DNA from: GCA-2746795 sp964643965
Lineage (GTDB): Bacteria; Chloroflexota; Anaerolineae; Promineifilales; Promineifilaceae
Assembly (NCBI GenBank): GCA_964643965.1
Contig: CAZXVH010000133.1
Span: 1 to 12,825 of the forward strand
Reading direction: 5' to 3'
Length of the DNA stretch: 12,825 nt
This document shows positions 12,180-12,825 of this stretch, one piece after another (the stretch's first letter is position 1; each line of letters opens with the position of its first letter). A program made the translations under genes and the position numbers. The notes beneath the pieces were generated by a model. The model saw only the letters and a list, made by a program, of their open reading frames with translations, was not told the DNA's origin and did no database searches.

Positions 12180-12825
12180 GATACGCTCTCCTTTATAACT
12201 GGGAGCGCGGACAGCTTGTCCGCTCGTTGCGGTCTGGCAGACTGCGCTTCCAGATTTTGTGCTGCGCTGCGGTGTGGTGGCTCCGTTGCCAATCCCGCTG
12301 CCGTGCCTCGTATTTGCTCCAGCACAGCCAGCATCGCCCGCAGCACCTGCCGGTAAGGGTTGGGATTCCTGTTTTCGCTGTGGAAGCCTTCATTCATTTT
12401 TGTAAGCACCGGCACAAAAACATCCTTCAGCAGCAGTTGTGCCGTGTGTTCATCGGGATCAAGCAGCGCCATGAATCTAAAGATGACAGCCAGGTGATCC
12501 GCCAGTTCATTACCGGCCGAGAAGCCGCGCTCCCGGTACTCTTTTTGCAGGCGCACCAGAAACTTGCCCCGATTAAAACTTTCACCAAAGAGGATGTAGC
12601 CGCTAAAGATGTAGCAGGCCGGGTTCATATCAAAGGTGCCGGTGTAGATTTCTTCAAACCGCCCCAGAGATGTGCTGTCTACACAGTCGGCAAAATTTTG
12701 AATTTGCTCGGCGGCTTGGGGATAGTCCAGCCGTAGCAATTGGGCGCATCGGCTGGCCTGCGCCGCCAGATCAGGTGTGGGATAGTCCAGCAAATCGCCA
12801 AAGGTGCGGTAGAGTTCTTGTTGGG
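12176..12825 (-). CDS. narJ: Nitrate reductase assembly chaperone NarJ (5' end outside window)
   Basis: The frame is open to the right edge, so the start lies beyond 12825; 215 complete codons before the stop are visible. It belongs to the NarJ/TorD-like chaperones that insert the molybdenum cofactor into NarG and hold NarGH before membrane attachment. Recognisable stretches are YTGTFDMNPACYIFSGYIL, the FGESFNRGKF segment, and ELADHLAVIFRFMALLDP. The last 20 or so residues, from ARPQRADKLSALP to the stop, are translated from the dispersed hairpin repeat at 12196-12246. The native C-terminus therefore appears to have been replaced or extended by repeat insertion. The stop overlaps narI. Confidence 0.9.
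   Translation of the reverse strand, partial: QQELYRTFGDLLDYPTPDLAAQASRCAQLLRLDYPQAAEQIQNFADCVDSTSLGRFEEIYTGTFDMNPACYIFSGYILFGESFNRGKFLVRLQKEYRERGFSAGNELADHLAVIFRFMALLDPDEHTAQLLLKDVFVPVLTKMNEGFHSENRNPNPYRQVLRAMLAVLEQIRGTAAGLATEPPHRSAAQNLEAQSARPQRADKLSALPVIKESVS
12196..12246. repeat. Third copy of the GCGGACAGCTTGTCCGC repeat, inside narJ
   Basis: About 50 bp matching the core of the 93-bp repeats at 1974-2159, with a few substitutions (for example CGCTCGTTG for CGCCCGTTG). The hairpin core GCGGACA-GCT-TGTCCGC is intact (12206-12222). As in the other copies, AGGAG follows the CCCAG end on the minus strand; here it is the narI ribosome binding site. The reading frame of narJ stays open across it. 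Confidence 0.85.

Noticed and set aside
12227..12736. Long plus-strand frame opposite narJ
   Set aside because: It is a shadow of the minus-strand gene, with no ribosome binding site and no recognisable protein features.

Overview
The window looks like a chromosomal stretch from a facultatively nitrate-respiring bacterium. Base composition is moderate, the genes are tightly packed, and the palindrome AACGGCCGTT is strongly over-represented (13 exact copies, all inside genes). Together with the type of dispersed hairpin repeats, this reminds me of Chloroflexota of the Anaerolineae/Ardenticatenia kind. That placement is an impression from memory and cannot be proven from this window.

Right part (7176 to the right edge, all minus strand, read from high to low coordinates): the tail of a respiratory nitrate reductase operon. 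It holds narJ (5' end outside the window), narI, a membrane-anchored pentaheme cytochrome c, a PaaI-type hotdog thioesterase, an FmdE-family protein with a C-terminal zinc ribbon, a NarX-like sensor kinase and a NarL-like response regulator. Overlaps or short gaps join most of these genes. narG and narH would be expected just beyond the right edge.

Middle (5350-7175): two paralogous Crp/Fnr-family regulators on the plus strand. They converge on the nar operon at a hairpin terminator and diverge from the left-hand gene block. The divergent intergenic region holds an FNR-like box and a 68-bp tandem repeat made of two opposed, related hairpins.

Left part (35-5349, all minus strand): a gene set I do not recognise as a described system. 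Three polytopic membrane proteins appear to be paralogues (two clearly, the third distantly). With them are a secreted lipoprotein with an FmdE-like segment, a 57-residue one-pass membrane protein, and a NapH/NosR-type polyferredoxin. Two of its transcription units carry the same upstream cassette: a CRP-like palindrome TGTGA-N6-TCAC(A/G), a second conserved block at an identical distance, and a near-identical terminator of the preceding unit. The two adjacent Crp/Fnr regulators are the obvious candidates to control it. A working model is a membrane redox module, coupled to the quinone pool, that is expressed with anaerobic or N-oxide respiration. Its substrate is not visible from sequence.

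Dispersed repeats: a hairpin repeat with core GCGGACAGCTTGTCCGC occurs three times, each time with an AGGAG sequence at the same edge. In narJ it forms the C-terminus of the protein and supplies the narI ribosome binding site.
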